Positions 8,461 through 17,852 of a stretch of 64,000 bases of DNA are shown one piece after another (the first letter of the stretch is position 1; each line of letters begins with the position of its first letter). Location: positions 1 to 64,000 of the forward strand of contig NZ_LCZJ02000098.1 in NCBI RefSeq assembly GCF_001012825.1. The letters are read 5' to 3'. A model generated the notes under the pieces. It saw only the letters and a program-made list of their open reading frames with translations. It did not search any database and had not been told where the DNA came from. Source of the DNA: Paenibacillus etheri (GTDB lineage Bacteria > Bacillota > Bacilli > Paenibacillales > Paenibacillaceae). A program made the translations under genes and the position numbers.

Positions 8461-8898
8461 GCAGGATCATTAATAAATGAGAAAAATCCCTCACGGATAA
8501 TAGGCATAGACCTACTTCGTAAGAGCTTTATTATGCAGATATGTGGTTGGCGAACGCTTCTAATTAATGGCCAGATATAATGGAAAGGCATATAATTGCC
8601 AAAATTTTTACAAATAGGTAGGACCTAAGGAGGTAAGCGCTATCTATATACCTATAAAAACGCGACGTAAAGGCCTTCATGTCAACAAGTGTATACCCAA
8701 TGTCATTAATTATCTATTTGAAAGAAAGGCCACTTTTCATAATGTTACTATAAGGACATTGACATTTGTTATAAGCTTCTATGACGTGTCGGAATCTCGG
8801 AAGGAGGAAAGAGCATCGAGGTAAGCTGAAATGGAAGCACATACCATTTAGGAGATTGATGTTTCTTGACTCAAGAATCAGAAGGGAGTTAGTACGAT
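8461..8898 (+). other. Long leader before the DUF4855 gene
   Basis: No supported gene. The stretch contains a TTGACA at 8759 with a weak TATGAC at 8780, and two strong Shine-Dalgarno-like tracts (TAAGGAGGT near 8627 and GGAAGGAGGAAAG near 8800) that are not followed by open frames of useful length. Confidence 0.4.
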
Positions 8899-11800
8899 AT
8901 GAAGAGGAGTAGAAAATGGGTAGCTCTCGTCATGGTTGCGATCATGATCGTAACCATGATGCCGATCGCGCAAGCGGAAGAGGCGCTGCCGCCTACACAG
9001 ACAAAGGACCAGACACCAGTGAACCCGCCGGGCGAAGCCGATCCGGTCGAGGTGACGAATCCATCAGACCTACCGGGAGCGGGTACGGAGGGTGTTATTG
9101 CGTCAGTGTATGGGGCAGTATATCACAATCTTGCAGCGGGCTTATCATATGAGTGGTCGCAAGAGCCGGAAGCTTCCTATCCGGATGAAGGCAACACACT
9201 TACGGATGGTATATATGGGGCAAGCAATAGATCCGACGTAGCATGGGTTGGACATCATTTGAGTAAGACACGCGAAGTTGTGTTTGATTTGGGGGCAAAG
9301 AAATCCATCACGGGTATTAAAGCCAATTTCCTCGAAGATTGGCCAACGAACAATGTACTCGTGCCACTCACGGTATCGATGTACGTCTCCGATGACAAGG
9401 TGAACTGGGGACTGCTCAAAGACAATGCCACGCAGAAGCTGTGGAATGACGGCAAATACACGGAGACCTATGTGTGGGACGGCAGCAAGGACGGCATTAA
9501 AGCGATCGGCCCAGATGCGAAAATCGCGTATGCTCGGTACGTCAAAGTGACGTTCTCCATGCATCCTTCGGCGATGACGCTCGTGGATGAGATTGAAATT
9601 ATCGGTCAAGACGGGCAAGCAGCGGGAGCGGTAACCGTGCCGACGCAGGTGGCGAAGCTCCTGGCGCCTGGCGAAGCGACGGCGGGCATTCAGGATCTTG
9701 GACTGCTCTATAACGGACATTATGCGGATAAACCTGGAATAGGGAATTGGAAGAAGGACCGGATTATTCCGAATATCAGTTACGTGGATCAGGATAATAA
9801 TCCGACGGCATGGCTCTTCGACGGCATCCTCTATCTCGGGACGAACTCTCCAGAAGGACGCAGTTTCGGGGCGGGTTCGGGTAATCCGTCCATTCTTGCA
9901 GACTGGAAATGGTATTTGGAAAAAACGTTTGCGGCAACTGGCGATATGCAGCAGTTGAATGAAGCGACAAAAGAAGTCGGTCAGAAGCTCGGCGAACCGA
10001 ATCATAAGACAAAGGTTGTTCTGATGATTCCGTATCCGGATGAGGGTGTGGTCAATTTCGGAGATCTCGGTGACGGAAATCTCAACTTTACTGGCCACGA
10101 TTCGCAAGCGCTTATAAATCGTGCGAAGGCAACGCAGTGGTATATCAATGAGGTGAAGTCGCTCTGGCCTGAGGGGAAATATCCGAATCTTGAACTGGTA
10201 GGCATGTACTGGCTGGAAGAACAAATCGGCATCGATGCAGCCGGTCCGGACTTGGTGAAAGCTGTAAGTGAGCAAGTGCATGCGGAGAATATGAAATTTT
10301 TCTGGATTCCGCATTCCTTGGCGTACAAGGCTTATATGTGGAAGGATGTCGGCTTCGATGCGGTAGCGCTCCAACCGAACTATTTCTTCGCGCCGATAGG
10401 TTATGATCGTTTGGAAGATGCTTCGAACATCGCGAAGCTTTATGGGATGACTAACGAGTTCGAGTTCGATGATCGGATGCTGACGGACGGTGTGTTCCGG
10501 GAGAGGTATATCGATTATTTGAACAGTGGTGTGGAAACCGGGTTAATGGAACATGGCTTCAACGCTTACTATCAAGGTAATAATGCCGTTTATGATAGCG
10601 CCGTGAGCACAGACCCGGCCAATCGGATCCTGTATGACTGGCTGCATCAATATGTCAAAGGAACTTATACAGTCAACAATGCGGCTCCGCCTGAAGTGGA
10701 AGTGCAGATGAACGGTGAGCCGTTTAAGGCAGGGGAAGTTCTAGCAGACTCCAAGAAAGTGAAATTTACATGGAACCTTAAAGATGTTGCCGATCCAAGT
10801 GTGATCAAAGTTTCTGCGATGTATGATGGAAAGCCTTACACGGTAGGGACGGAAATCACGTTAAAGAATATGCTTGGCAAGCATGTGTTGGATGTTACCG
10901 TCTCTTCGGGGAAATCGAAGAAAACATCGTTTACGTTCGAAGTGAAGACGGATGCCGCGACAATGATTGCGCTCGTGGACATTTACGTCAATGACAAAAA
11001 AATGAATAACAACGATGCAACGGCCCTTAAAGTTTACCTCGATGCGATGAAACAGGCGGAAGGCGTCAACCCAGCCGAATTCACGAAATCGCTGAAGAAC
11101 TTCAATGCGAAGCTGGATCAACTGAAGCAGAACATTGCGGGCGATGCCTATACGATGTTGAAGGAAAGCGTCTATTACCTGGCAGGCAGTCTGGCTCAAG
11201 GCAAACCTGTTGAAGTATCGTCGATTGAAAATGGTGGTCCGAATTATATTCCATCCAACGCGGTGGACGGATTCCAAGCGACACGCTGGGCGAGTCACTA
11301 TGATGATGCGAACTGGTTCCTAGTCGACCTGGGTCAGCCTACGGCGATGGATACAGTTCGCATCAGCTGGGAAGGTGCTCGCGCCGACACGTATAAGCTG
11401 CTCGTATCGGACGATAAGAAGATTTGGACCAATGTAATGCCGAATGACGGCATTATTAAAGCGCAGGATGGTAAAGAAACGGTTCAATTTAAGCCGGTTA
11501 CGGCGAGATACATCAAATTCGAAGGCGTAAAGCGGGCGACATTCTACGGTTATTCCTTCTATGAGTTCGGTGTATATTCGCTTTATAGTCAGCCGGCATC
11601 TCTGGAACGCAATCTTGCGCTAGGGCTTCCTTATAGCTGGTCGCAGGAGCCTGAGGCAGCGTATCCGGATGATCAGAAGGAACTGACAGATGGTAAATAC
11701 GCTAAGTTGGATATTAAAGATCCGGCGTGGGTCGGACATCTGCGGAAGAAAACTCGTGAAGTCGTGTTTGATCTAGGTGATAAGAAATCGATCTCGAAGA

Positions 11801-14403
11801 TCAAAGCGCATTTCCTGGAAAGCTGGCCAACCAACAATGTGCTCGTGCCGCTGACCGTCTCGATGTATGTCTCCGATGACAAAGTGAATTGGGGATTGCT
11901 TAAGGACAGCGCGACACAAGAACTCTGGCGAGATGGAACGTACGATGAGACCTATAAATGGGATGGCAGTAAGGACGGTATCAAAGCCATCGGCCCAGAT
12001 GCGAAGATCGCCCATGCTCGCTATGTGAAAGTGACATTCACAATGCATACGCGTGCAATGACCTTCGTGGATGAGATTGAAATCCTCGGTGAAGACGGCA
12101 AAGCTGCCGGAGCCGTAACTGTTCCAACGCAGACGCCGAAATTCTTGGCGGCAGGCGAAGCGACAGCGGATATCGAGCATCTTGGACTTTTGTATAACGG
12201 GCAATATGCGAATGACTTAGGCACCTGGACGAAAGAACGGATCATTCCGAACATTAGTTATGTCGATAAGGACGGCAAGATTAAGGATCGACTCTTCGAC
12301 GGCGTCCTGTATCTTGGCATTAACTCTCCAAATCCAGGTCGTGATTTCGGCGGGCGGGCTTATCTGGAAGATTGGAAATGGTATCTGGATAAAACCTTTG
12401 CGGTAGGCGGCGATATGGATGCGTTAAACGCAGCGGCTAAGGAAGTATCCGATGCGCTGAACGAGTCTGGCGTGAAGGAAAAGGTTGTCCTCATGATTCC
12501 GGATCCAGGTGAATCGATCACTAATTTCGGAGCTATTGAACAAGGTGGAGAATCGCTGAACTTCAATGATTCCGTTGGCAAAGAGAAAGCCCTTGCGAAC
12601 CGTGAAAAAGCAGTTCAATGGTGGCTGCAGCAAGTCAAATCGAGATGGGAAGCAAAAGGTTACGCTAACCTCGAGCTTGTAGGTATGTACTGGTTCGAAG
12701 AGCAAATCAGCACAAGCCAATCCGGACCGGATCTGATCCGTTCGGTGAGCAGCACCCTGCATGACATGCAAATTAGCGGCAAGGACCTGAAGTTCTTCTG
12801 GATTCCGCACTTCTTCGCTTATAAAGCGTTCATGTGGAAAGATGTCGGCTTCGATGCGGTGACGATCCAGCCGAACTACTTCTTCGAGCCGACGGATATC
12901 GAGCGCTTGGAGGATTCTGCGAATCTGGCGAAGCAGTATGGCATGTCCAATGAACTCGAGTTCGATGATCGGATGCTGACGGACGGCGTGTTCCGCGAGC
13001 GGTATATCGATTACTTGAACAGCGGTGCGAAGACAGGGCTTATGAAGGATGGCTTCAAATCGTATTACCAAGGCAACAATGCAGTCTATAACACCGCGGT
13101 AAGTAAAGATCCAGCGACGCGCGTTCTTTACGACTGGCTGTATCAATTTGTTAAAGGAACGTATCAGGTCAACGAGGCTCCGCCTTCCGAGGTAGACGTG
13201 CAGATGAACGGCAAGCCGTTCCAGAGCGAGATGAAACTGTCGGATTCAGAATCCGTATCCTTTACATGGAAGCTTAGAACGGATGATGGTCTGACGAAAG
13301 TGACGGCGACGTATGACGGCAAGCCTTATACAGCGGGTACCGTTATTCCGCTTGCAGGCAAGCTTGGCAAGCATGAGCTTAACGTTACCGTTACGGCGGG
13401 GCGTATGGTCACAAAGTCATATGTTATCGAAGCAACGACGAATGCATCTGGTATGAAAGCGTTAGTCGACCGCTTCGAAAAAGCGAAGCAATTTACGAAT
13501 TCTGCAACGGTGCGTTCTTTGAACAACTATTTGGAAATGATGAAGCGCTATGAAGGGAAAGATGCAGCGCAAGTCACCAAGTATCTCAAAGGCTTTAACG
13601 CAAAGCTGGATGAATTCAAGAAGGCGGGTACGATAAAAGATGAGGCGTACAATACGCTGAAGGAAAGCGTCTATTACCTCATAGGCAATTTGGCGCAGAA
13701 TAAAACGGTAGAAGCTTCGTCGACCGAAGGCAATAATGCGAATTATGCACCGGCTAAAGCCGTCGATGGATTCCCTGCTTCAAGATGGGCGAGCGAATAC
13801 GTGGACAATACTTGGTTCCTGGTCGATCTCGGTGAAGTGAAGGAAATGGATACGGTTCGAATCGATTGGGAATATGCTCGTGCAGATAAATACAAACTTT
13901 TTGTGTCGAACGATAAGCAGAACTGGATCAATGTCATGCCAAATGACGGAATTATTACCGCGCATGATGGCAAAGAAACGATTCAGTTCAACCCGGTCAA
14001 GGCAAGATACATGAAGTTACAAGGCATAAAAAGAGCAACCGATTACGGATATTCCATCTACGAGTTTGGTGTCTATAACCTCTCGGGCGCTGTAGACGTG
14101 AAGGGCATTGAGGGCATACAAGTAAAGGTTGACGAGGAAGCGAAAAAAGTAACAATTGATGGGTTGCTGATGAATGGCGTCCTTACAAATGTGAAGTTGA
14201 AGGTGCTTGATTCGAAAGGCAAGGTTCATCTCGAAGATGAGACGAAGAGTACAGTCGCGGGAAGCTTCCAATTCACATTCAAACTTACGGGTAATTTAAA
14301 GGGAACCAATGAGGCGTATCTATCAACTGGCTATATGAGCGAGCCTGTAAAAGTGACCTTTGAATACTCAAAAGAAAACCCGGGTAAAGGTCACGATAAG
14401 TAA
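8899..14403 (+). CDS. Secreted protein with duplicated DUF4855 and F5/8 type C modules
   Basis: A 1,834-residue exported protein: signal peptide at 1-27 (cut near AQAEE), then two near-identical modules of about 820 residues (about 78-896 and 907-1730). Each holds a beta-rich carbohydrate-binding-like segment with WSQEPEA and YVSDDKVNWGLLKD, a DUF4855 domain (about 270-590 and 1097-1421; contains RIIPNISYVD and GMYWxEEQI), an Ig-like linker and a helical spacer, then an F5/8C (discoidin) domain (about 765-896 and 1598-1729; NAVDGF, TRWAS). A unique Ig-like tail ends the protein. DUF4855 is a TIM-barrel-like domain frequent in Paenibacillus exoproteins, so polysaccharide binding or cleavage is likely but unproven. 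GAAGGGAG precedes the ATG. Confidence 0.85.
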   Translation: MKRSRKWVALVMVAIMIVTMMPIAQAEEALPPTQTKDQTPVNPPGEADPVEVTNPSDLPGAGTEGVIASVYGAVYHNLAAGLSYEWSQEPEASYPDEGNTLTDGIYGASNRSDVAWVGHHLSKTREVVFDLGAKKSITGIKANFLEDWPTNNVLVPLTVSMYVSDDKVNWGLLKDNATQKLWNDGKYTETYVWDGSKDGIKAIGPDAKIAYARYVKVTFSMHPSAMTLVDEIEIIGQDGQAAGAVTVPTQVAKLLAPGEATAGIQDLGLLYNGHYADKPGIGNWKKDRIIPNISYVDQDNNPTAWLFDGILYLGTNSPEGRSFGAGSGNPSILADWKWYLEKTFAATGDMQQLNEATKEVGQKLGEPNHKTKVVLMIPYPDEGVVNFGDLGDGNLNFTGHDSQALINRAKATQWYINEVKSLWPEGKYPNLELVGMYWLEEQIGIDAAGPDLVKAVSEQVHAENMKFFWIPHSLAYKAYMWKDVGFDAVALQPNYFFAPIGYDRLEDASNIAKLYGMTNEFEFDDRMLTDGVFRERYIDYLNSGVETGLMEHGFNAYYQGNNAVYDSAVSTDPANRILYDWLHQYVKGTYTVNNAAPPEVEVQMNGEPFKAGEVLADSKKVKFTWNLKDVADPSVIKVSAMYDGKPYTVGTEITLKNMLGKHVLDVTVSSGKSKKTSFTFEVKTDAATMIALVDIYVNDKKMNNNDATALKVYLDAMKQAEGVNPAEFTKSLKNFNAKLDQLKQNIAGDAYTMLKESVYYLAGSLAQGKPVEVSSIENGGPNYIPSNAVDGFQATRWASHYDDANWFLVDLGQPTAMDTVRISWEGARADTYKLLVSDDKKIWTNVMPNDGIIKAQDGKETVQFKPVTARYIKFEGVKRATFYGYSFYEFGVYSLYSQPASLERNLALGLPYSWSQEPEAAYPDDQKELTDGKYAKLDIKDPAWVGHLRKKTREVVFDLGDKKSISKIKAHFLESWPTNNVLVPLTVSMYVSDDKVNWGLLKDSATQELWRDGTYDETYKWDGSKDGIKAIGPDAKIAHARYVKVTFTMHTRAMTFVDEIEILGEDGKAAGAVTVPTQTPKFLAAGEATADIEHLGLLYNGQYANDLGTWTKERIIPNISYVDKDGKIKDRLFDGVLYLGINSPNPGRDFGGRAYLEDWKWYLDKTFAVGGDMDALNAAAKEVSDALNESGVKEKVVLMIPDPGESITNFGAIEQGGESLNFNDSVGKEKALANREKAVQWWLQQVKSRWEAKGYANLELVGMYWFEEQISTSQSGPDLIRSVSSTLHDMQISGKDLKFFWIPHFFAYKAFMWKDVGFDAVTIQPNYFFEPTDIERLEDSANLAKQYGMSNELEFDDRMLTDGVFRERYIDYLNSGAKTGLMKDGFKSYYQGNNAVYNTAVSKDPATRVLYDWLYQFVKGTYQVNEAPPSEVDVQMNGKPFQSEMKLSDSESVSFTWKLRTDDGLTKVTATYDGKPYTAGTVIPLAGKLGKHELNVTVTAGRMVTKSYVIEATTNASGMKALVDRFEKAKQFTNSATVRSLNNYLEMMKRYEGKDAAQVTKYLKGFNAKLDEFKKAGTIKDEAYNTLKESVYYLIGNLAQNKTVEASSTEGNNANYAPAKAVDGFPASRWASEYVDNTWFLVDLGEVKEMDTVRIDWEYARADKYKLFVSNDKQNWINVMPNDGIITAHDGKETIQFNPVKARYMKLQGIKRATDYGYSIYEFGVYNLSGAVDVKGIEGIQVKVDEEAKKVTIDGLLMNGVLTNVKLKVLDSKGKVHLEDETKSTVAGSFQFTFKLTGNLKGTNEAYLSTGYMSEPVKVTFEYSKENPGKGHDK
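9133..14088 (+). repeat. Internal tandem duplication of about 2.49 kb
   Basis: Bases 9133-11588 and 11620-14088 encode the same domain series with high protein similarity (for example TNNVLVPLTVSMYVSDDK is identical in both). Nucleotide differences lie mainly in third codon positions, so the duplication is not brand new. Confidence 0.85.
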
Positions 14404-14523
14404 TGGAGAAATAATCCATCCAAGCAGCAATACGACCCGCGCTGAAACTTCCTGTACCGGTTATCGAATTATCTGTCCGAGTAAGACTAATAACCGAAGT
14501 AAGAACGTTTGAGGCGTAACATA

Positions 14524-14576
14524 ACAAGCCGATTAGGTGCCAGACCACGGGGTCTATACCTAATCGGCTTGTTTCT
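14524..14576 (+). terminator. Terminator after the DUF4855 gene
   Basis: CAAGCCGATTAGGT and ACCTAATCGGCTTG form a 14-base stem, enclosing a second small hairpin (AGACC/GGTCT), followed by TTTCT. Confidence 0.85.
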
Positions 14577-14673
14577 ATGTACAGAGGTGATGACAAGACG
14601 GGATCTCTTCTTTCTTAAACGGGAGAATCATCTGTGGGAACGATCTTCAAGGCTGATGCGAACAAACTAACCA

Positions 14674-14699
14674 ATGTTCCCGCATACGGTGCACGTGGA
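14674..14699 (+). pseudogene. Relic of an rlmD 3' end (left copy)
   Basis: Twenty-five of 26 bases match rlmD positions 6768-6793, the codons for the MFPHTVHVE signature. There is no upstream methylase sequence. After the match the reading frame wanders through unrelated residues. See the right copy at 15424. Confidence 0.7.
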
Positions 14700-14828
14700 A
14701 GCAGCTTGTTCGTTGGTATATGAGGTTATATCAAGATATTATTCAGGTTTTAGTGGGATTGTATTATGTATTGTATAATAGAACGACTGCCTCAACAGGT
14801 ATTTATAATATAGAACATAGGAGGATCC

Positions 14829-15398
14829 ATGTCCTGGAGCAAATTGAAGCAACAACTGGAGAGTTTTCTCTGTCCTGCGTTATACGGCAGGGTTGAATAT
14901 CGCGCAAGCAGTTATCGTTATTTACCTGATAAATCAGGGAATTGTTATATTTCGGTAGATAAAAAGAATGTACTCAATATGAATGATAGAACTAGCTCAA
15001 TCAGATGGTATCAGACGGAGCAGGAGATTAAGAATGATTCAGATCTCCAAATTCCTGTTAACCAAGAAGAAATTGAAGCGGTTAGAAAAGATAGTAAGGG
15101 GACCATCCCGGAGGATCGGCTAATAGTAATTGCAAGAAGCAGAAAAATATCAGAAGTTGCAAAGGAGCTTTTGTCAGCACAGACATCATTAAGTAAATCA
15201 AATTTTATCGTTGTAGCTAATAAGTTTTTATCTACTTCTATAGAGGAAAGCATAGAGAGCAATGATATCTTATTGAATATTCTAGCTTTAGTGGACAGAC
15301 GAGTTGGAAAAAAGCGGATTTTAAACATGAGCGAGAAGATGAAGTTAAAGCATCCAATTGTGCAATATTTTTATGAACTAAGGCGTAGTACATTATAA
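14829..15398 (+). CDS. SF0329 family protein of unknown function
   Basis: A 189-residue soluble protein beginning MSWSKLKQQLESFLCPAL with a GGAGG ribosome binding site. It resembles the small SF0329 family found in Bacillus and Paenibacillus, for which no function is established. It is Lys/Ser-rich with a helical C-terminus ending HPIVQYFYELRRSTL. It stands alone between two relics of an rlmD 3' end, which suggests that it arrived or was copied with a segment normally next to such a gene. Parts of a second, broken copy lie at 27454 and 29312. Confidence 0.65.
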   Translation: MSWSKLKQQLESFLCPALYGRVEYRASSYRYLPDKSGNCYISVDKKNVLNMNDRTSSIRWYQTEQEIKNDSDLQIPVNQEEIEAVRKDSKGTIPEDRLIVIARSRKISEVAKELLSAQTSLSKSNFIVVANKFLSTSIEESIESNDILLNILALVDRRVGKKRILNMSEKMKLKHPIVQYFYELRRSTL

Positions 15399-15423
15399 AA
15401 ATAAATACATGATAATGAGAGGG

Positions 15424-15489
15424 ATGTTCGCATATGGTGCATATGGAATATGAGTGTGTCGATCTACTGGTAAGCAAGGATACAGTGTG
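15424..15489 (+). pseudogene. Relic of an rlmD 3' end (right copy)
   Basis: ATGTTC--GCATATGGTGCATATGGA matches the rlmD end with two substitutions and a two-base deletion. With the deletion repaired, the frame continues PHMVHMEYECVDLLVSKDTV and stops at 15489, a plausible RlmD C-terminus. It is broken from its gene body. Confidence 0.6.
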
Positions 15490-15546
15490 ATGAATCCTTA
15501 TATTTATTGGACTTTACGGTCACGTATGAGACAAAATCGTTATTGA

Positions 15547-15576
15547 AGAGATGGCATCGTTGCCGTCTCTTTTTTG
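15547..15576 (+). terminator. Terminator downstream of the SF0329 gene
   Basis: AGAGATGGCA TCGT TGCCGTCTCT followed by T6. From here to 15800 I see no gene; TACAAT near 15760 is a possible -10 for the SCIFF gene with no clear -35. Confidence 0.75.
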
Positions 15577-15821
15577 TTTCTTTGGTCACTTTTTTTAGCA
15601 TTGCCCTGACTCTGGTTTTGGTTCCTGCTGCCGCATCCTACGATCACAAGCATGAAAGACTGCACGGGAATTAGCGTTGATGCTACTTTATTTTCATGGT
15701 TAACCCCTTTCTGCTCTGCTAGGTGACGGGCATCATAGACGTACTTGCGTGAGGTTGCTACAATGTTCCATGGAAATCAAGTGAAACTAATCACAGGGAA
15801 TTACAGAAGGAGTCATTTATC

Positions 15822-15971
15822 GTGAAAAGAATCGTAACACTGAGCACCCGCAAACTGATGGATACCGCAAAACACGGAGGATGCGGCGCATGCCAGACCT
15901 CTTGCCAGTCCGCTTGTAAAACTTCCTGCGGCGTTGCAAACCAGAAGTGTGAAAATGCAATGAACAGATAG
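15822..15971 (+). CDS. scfA: SCIFF ranthipeptide precursor (six cysteines in forty-five)
   Basis: A 49-residue peptide with six cysteines at positions 21, 24, 28, 32, 36 and 43. The core GGCGACQTSCQSACKTSC is almost the family consensus for SCIFF. In characterised SCIFF systems the radical-SAM maturase encoded next door links cysteine sulfurs to acceptor residues as thioethers, giving a ranthipeptide; these have been linked to quorum-type signalling in clostridia. Start: GTG at 15822 preceded by AGAAGGAG at 15805-15812. The first twenty residues are the leader recognised by the maturase (known for the family). It is followed by a hairpin and then the maturase gene. Confidence 0.95.
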   Translation: MKRIVTLSTRKLMDTAKHGGCGACQTSCQSACKTSCGVANQKCENAMNR

Positions 15972-15984
15972 GATTCGGAATTTT

Positions 15985-16020
15985 ACCGCCCATTGCTCTG
16001 CTGATGGGCGGCTATTTTTA
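15985..16020 (+). terminator. Hairpin between SCIFF peptide and maturase genes
   Basis: CCGCCCAT (15986-15993) pairs perfectly with ATGGGCGG (16004-16011), followed by CTATTTTT. It sits between two genes that work together, so it is probably a leaky terminator that sets a high peptide-to-enzyme ratio (inference). Confidence 0.75.
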
Positions 16021-16093
16021 AGAAATGGACGCTACCTCTACAGGATGGCAAAGCCGTTTCTACTTGTGTGTAAAAGGAGCCTGATTAGCAAGT

Positions 16094-17488
16094 ATGATTC
16101 ATCAATATAAACTAAATGGTTACAACATCGTGCTCGATACCTACAGTGGATCGGTACATGTTGTTGATGACCTAGCATATGAAATTATAGCGGATTATGA
16201 GAAAACTTCTGCCGAAAAAATCGTGACAACGATGTTGGATAAATATAAAGATGATTCCAGCATTTCCGAGAGCGACATTCGAGAAACCATCGCGGATATC
16301 GAGGAGCTTAAAAATGATGGCCAGCTCTTTACAAAAGATGAGTATGAGAACCTCTCTCTCGATTTAAAAAAACGAAAAACTTATGTCAAGGCACTCTGCC
16401 TCAATGTTGCGCATACCTGTAATCTATCCTGCGACTATTGCTTCGCCAGCCAGGGGAAATACAACGGAGATAGGGCAATCATGAGCTATGAGGTTGGACA
16501 AAAAGCTATTGATTACCTGCTTGAAAATTCGGGCCATCATCGAAACCTGGACATCGACTTTTTCGGCGGGGAGCCGCTTTTGGCCTGGAAAGTGGTTAAA
16601 CAGATCGTAGCTTATGCAAGAAGCAAAGAACAAGAATACAAAAAGAAGTTCCGCTTCACCTTCACGACGAACGGAATGCTGCTGAACGATGAGGTCACCG
16701 AGTTTTTAAATCAGGAAATGTACAATGTCGTATTAAGCCTGGATGGAAGACAAGAGGTTCATGACCAACTTCGCAAAACGGTTAACGGAAAAGGCAGCTA
16801 CGAGCATATTGTTCCGAAATTCAAGGAATTCGTTCGTAAGCGCGGAGACCAAGAGTACTATGTAAGAGGAACCTACACCCGTAACAATGTCGATTTCACC
16901 AATGATATATTTCATATCGCTGACCTTGGTTTTGACAAGATCTCGATGGAACCGGTCATCTGTGATCCAAAGGAACCTTATGCACTTACCGAGGAGGATC
17001 TCCCGGAGATATACAACCAGTACGAAATTCTCGCCAAGGAAATGATCGGGCGTGGTGAGCAAGGCAAGGGATTTACCTTTTATCACTACATGCTTGACCT
17101 CTCGGAAGGACCTTGCATACAGAAAAGAATCACTGGCTGTGGTTCAGGAACCGAATATCTTGCTGTCACTCCGTGGGGAGAGCTTTTTCCTTGCCACCAG
17201 TTCGTTGGGGATGAAGAATACAGCATGGGAAACATCTGGGATGGTATCACAAAGCCTGGGTTGCAATGTCAATTTAAAGAGAGCAACTGCTACTCGAAGC
17301 CGGAATGCAAGGACTGCTGGGCGAAACTCTACTGCAGCGGCGGTTGTCCAGCGAATGCACTTCACGCGACAGGTTCTCTGGGCGGAACCTATGATTTCAG
17401 CTGTGACGTCTTCCGCAAAAGAGTCGAATGTTCCATGATGGTGAAGGTGGATGAGTCTATTAGAGCGATGGAAGGGCAATCTAGCTAG
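16094..17488 (+). CDS. scfB: Thioether cross-link-forming SCIFF maturase (radical SAM/SPASM)
   Basis: A 464-residue radical SAM enzyme. The first 100 residues form the peptide-binding (RRE-like) region. C109, C113 and C116 (CNLSCDYC) bind the SAM-cleaving 4Fe-4S cluster, and FFGGEPLL follows at about 156. The C-terminal third is Cys-rich (CGSGTEYLAVTPWGELFPC, then CYSKPECKDCWAKLYCSGGC), matching a SPASM domain with auxiliary iron-sulfur clusters. The length and the neighbouring SCIFF peptide define the family. The start is ATG 16094; AAAGGAGCC lies 12 bases upstream, a slightly long spacing. It acts in the cytoplasm. No dedicated exporter or protease gene is visible nearby. Confidence 0.95.
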   Translation: MIHQYKLNGYNIVLDTYSGSVHVVDDLAYEIIADYEKTSAEKIVTTMLDKYKDDSSISESDIRETIADIEELKNDGQLFTKDEYENLSLDLKKRKTYVKALCLNVAHTCNLSCDYCFASQGKYNGDRAIMSYEVGQKAIDYLLENSGHHRNLDIDFFGGEPLLAWKVVKQIVAYARSKEQEYKKKFRFTFTTNGMLLNDEVTEFLNQEMYNVVLSLDGRQEVHDQLRKTVNGKGSYEHIVPKFKEFVRKRGDQEYYVRGTYTRNNVDFTNDIFHIADLGFDKISMEPVICDPKEPYALTEEDLPEIYNQYEILAKEMIGRGEQGKGFTFYHYMLDLSEGPCIQKRITGCGSGTEYLAVTPWGELFPCHQFVGDEEYSMGNIWDGITKPGLQCQFKESNCYSKPECKDCWAKLYCSGGCPANALHATGSLGGTYDFSCDVFRKRVECSMMVKVDESIRAMEGQSS

Positions 17489-17513
17489 TTAACGTAACGG
17501 ATGAATAAACTGT

Positions 17514-17562
17514 AACCGAGAAATAGACACTTTTAAATAAAGTGCTCTTTCTCGGTTTTTTT
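17514..17562 (+). terminator. Terminator after the SCIFF maturase gene
   Basis: AACCGAGAAA / TTTCTCGGTT outer arms and CACTTT / AAAGTG inner arms, then a T7 tract. Between here and 17852 only a TATAAT at about 17761 without a good -35 is visible, near the SLH gene. Confidence 0.85.
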
Positions 17563-17852
17563 ATTAACTCTAGCTTTCAGTCGGTGATGTAGGATGAGGA
17601 ATTCAAGTCTAATCTGTTTTAGTGGACAGAGAGGGCTTTTTTTATGTGAAAATCCCGGATTTTTGCTTAAGTTAAAAATACATATGACAAAAGATACATT
17701 AAATTCGAAATTCAATAGTTTTATGTGTCTAAAAATAAACTTTTCTCTAAGAAATGTCGATATAATAGGATAGAAATCTGCTTTTCTGTATTAACTGCAA
17801 TTACGGAAGCGTTAACAATGATATGAATAGTCATTCGACAAGGAGGAAAGCA

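Noticed and set aside
8304-8591. 95-codon minus-strand frame overlapping the colicin E3-like gene
   Set aside because: It is in another frame, has no ribosome binding site, and crosses the hairpin at 8409-8460.
9145-10374. 409-codon antisense open frame under the DUF4855 gene
   Set aside because: It is a shadow of a strongly supported gene with signal peptide and domains; the antisense product has no recognisable features.
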